DNA from: Trochalopteron elliotii
Lineage: Eukaryota; Chordata; Aves; Passeriformes; Leiothrichidae
Reading direction: 5' to 3'
Assembly (NCBI GenBank): GCA_024734555.1
Contig: JANPWX010000028.1
Coordinates: forward strand, 451,694 to 515,693
DNA: 64,000 nucleotides
In this document: positions 63,116 to 64,000 of the stretch, piece after piece
How positions within the stretch are numbered: position 1 is the stretch's first letter
Layout: each line of letters starts with the position of its first letter
Program-made: the position numbers and the translations under genes
The notes under the pieces: generated by a model
The model's database searches: none
What the model was told of the DNA's origin: nothing
What the model saw: the letters and a program-made list of their open reading frames with translations, nothing else

Positions 63116-64000
63116 GTCAGTCCCTGAGGTCAAACACTCTGCCACTGCTGAAAGGCCTTTCTCAGTTAGGGGCCACAACTGTGAACTTTCTCATGAGCAG
63201 AGAGACTTTTAGGACCAACCTGCCCTTTCTGTAACATGGCTGGTACTCAGTGCAGCTGACGACAGCCGTCAGGAGAACTGATCTGATTTCCCTGAGCCTT
63301 TCATAGTCTTACAGTAGTTTTTTGCTGGGATGTATGGTAACATTTTAAATAAGCTCTTCAGGCTGGATTCAGGGAAAGGTTTAAGATCCAGCTGCACAAG
63401 AACTTAGGGAAGGGACTTCCATTCAAGAAAAAACACTCCCAGTCCCCCCAACCTGTTTACAGGAAGAAAAATATTTTGAATTTCCTGACCCTTTGATTTC
63501 CGTGGTTGATATGTTTCACTCAGGGACCCAATTGTCTCAAATTCAAAAGCATATATAGGTGTCCAGCTCAGCACTGTGAATCCTGTTCCTTGTGTCACAT
63601 CCCATGGTGTCTGAATCTGTGTTTTCTTTCTGCCCCTCTCTGGATAAAATTGCTGTGGCTGTTCTCCAGTTGTGCTCAGCAGATTGTAGGCTGAAAAGTC
63701 ATGATTATGTCTACTAGGAAAAGTATGAAGTGCTTAGATTCAAATTAAGGTTTGTTCAAACATGAAGTTGTCTTGCACAGGAATGATACAAAAGGAGATT
63801 TTTTGTGTGGAGACTAGCTGGATTTAGCAATGCTTTTGCTAGCATTCCTCCTGACAAGAAATACTCATGTGGAGCTAGATAACTTCAGACTACATGTTTT
63901 GCTCTCTCAGGGATGATAGTAATGTCAGCATTTAAAACAGACTTCTGACACTGCAATGGGATAAAGTAGCTTCATAAGGACTGGAAGATTTTCCTTGTGT

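Larger units (their letters stand above)
52516..64000. other. Intergenic, no gene recognised
   Basis: This is AT-rich sequence with A runs at about 57465-57477 and 62859-62876 and two CpG-retaining patches at about 61920-62015 and 62990-63115. The open frames (for example 52764-53108 plus and 59505-59861 minus) do not resemble known proteins. Confidence 0.65.

Noticed and set aside
1..64000. CRISPR array, prokaryotic operon, tRNA or rRNA genes
   Set aside because: No regularly spaced repeats with unique spacers, no cloverleaf I can support, and no rRNA signatures; composition, introns and CR1 elements indicate vertebrate DNA.
22471..64000. Neighbouring protein-coding gene downstream of TBX18
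   Set aside because: I looked for exon-like frames with splice sites and known protein similarity on both strands and found none; the nearest neighbours known in other amniotes probably lie beyond the window.

Overview
The window is vertebrate nuclear DNA, most likely from a bird. The evidence is intron-split coding exons with GT..AG borders, an AT-rich background with little CpG outside a GC-rich first exon, and CR1-family LINE fragments, two of which keep the avian-type 3' end (one with the ATTCTATG-type tail repeat). There is nothing prokaryotic here: no operons, no ribosome-binding sites and no CRISPR array.

Positions 1-19665 hold seven coding exons of one plus-strand gene, recognised as TBX18, a T-box transcription factor of the TBX1 subfamily (closest relatives TBX15 and TBX22). 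Joined at the splice sites given here they make 1509 nt, or 503 codons ending in TGA with no internal stop. They cover the end of the Ser/Pro-rich N-terminal region, the complete T-box (about residues 38-228 of the visible part) and the complete C-terminal region. About 100 N-terminal residues, the start codon and the promoter lie upstream of the window. Intron phases and splice sites are all consistent and the gene looks intact. A long AU-rich 3' UTR follows, with candidate poly(A) signals near 19992, 22446 and 23089; I favour 22446.

From about 22.5 kb to 64 kb I find no supportable protein-coding gene. It is an AT-rich gene desert of the kind that often flanks developmental transcription factors. 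It holds an old degraded CR1 copy of about 1.1 kb with a recognisable reverse-transcriptase active-site remnant (about 38430-39590), two short 3' ends of younger CR1 copies (about 47018-47132 plus, 52325-52515 minus), several microsatellites, short tandem duplications and a five-unit 27/28-bp minisatellite (51730-51868) in a local GC-rich patch. Two or three CpG-retaining patches (about 51.5, 61.9 and 63.0 kb) are candidate regulatory elements.

I found no convincing new biological system. The observations most worth checking are: a strong 5' splice site re-formed at the exon 2-exon 3 junction, as in recursive splicing; a near-perfect 23-bp inverted repeat with a 2-bp spacer in the intron before the sixth exon; and the CpG-rich patch near 63 kb that carries a T-box-like site next to a GATA site.
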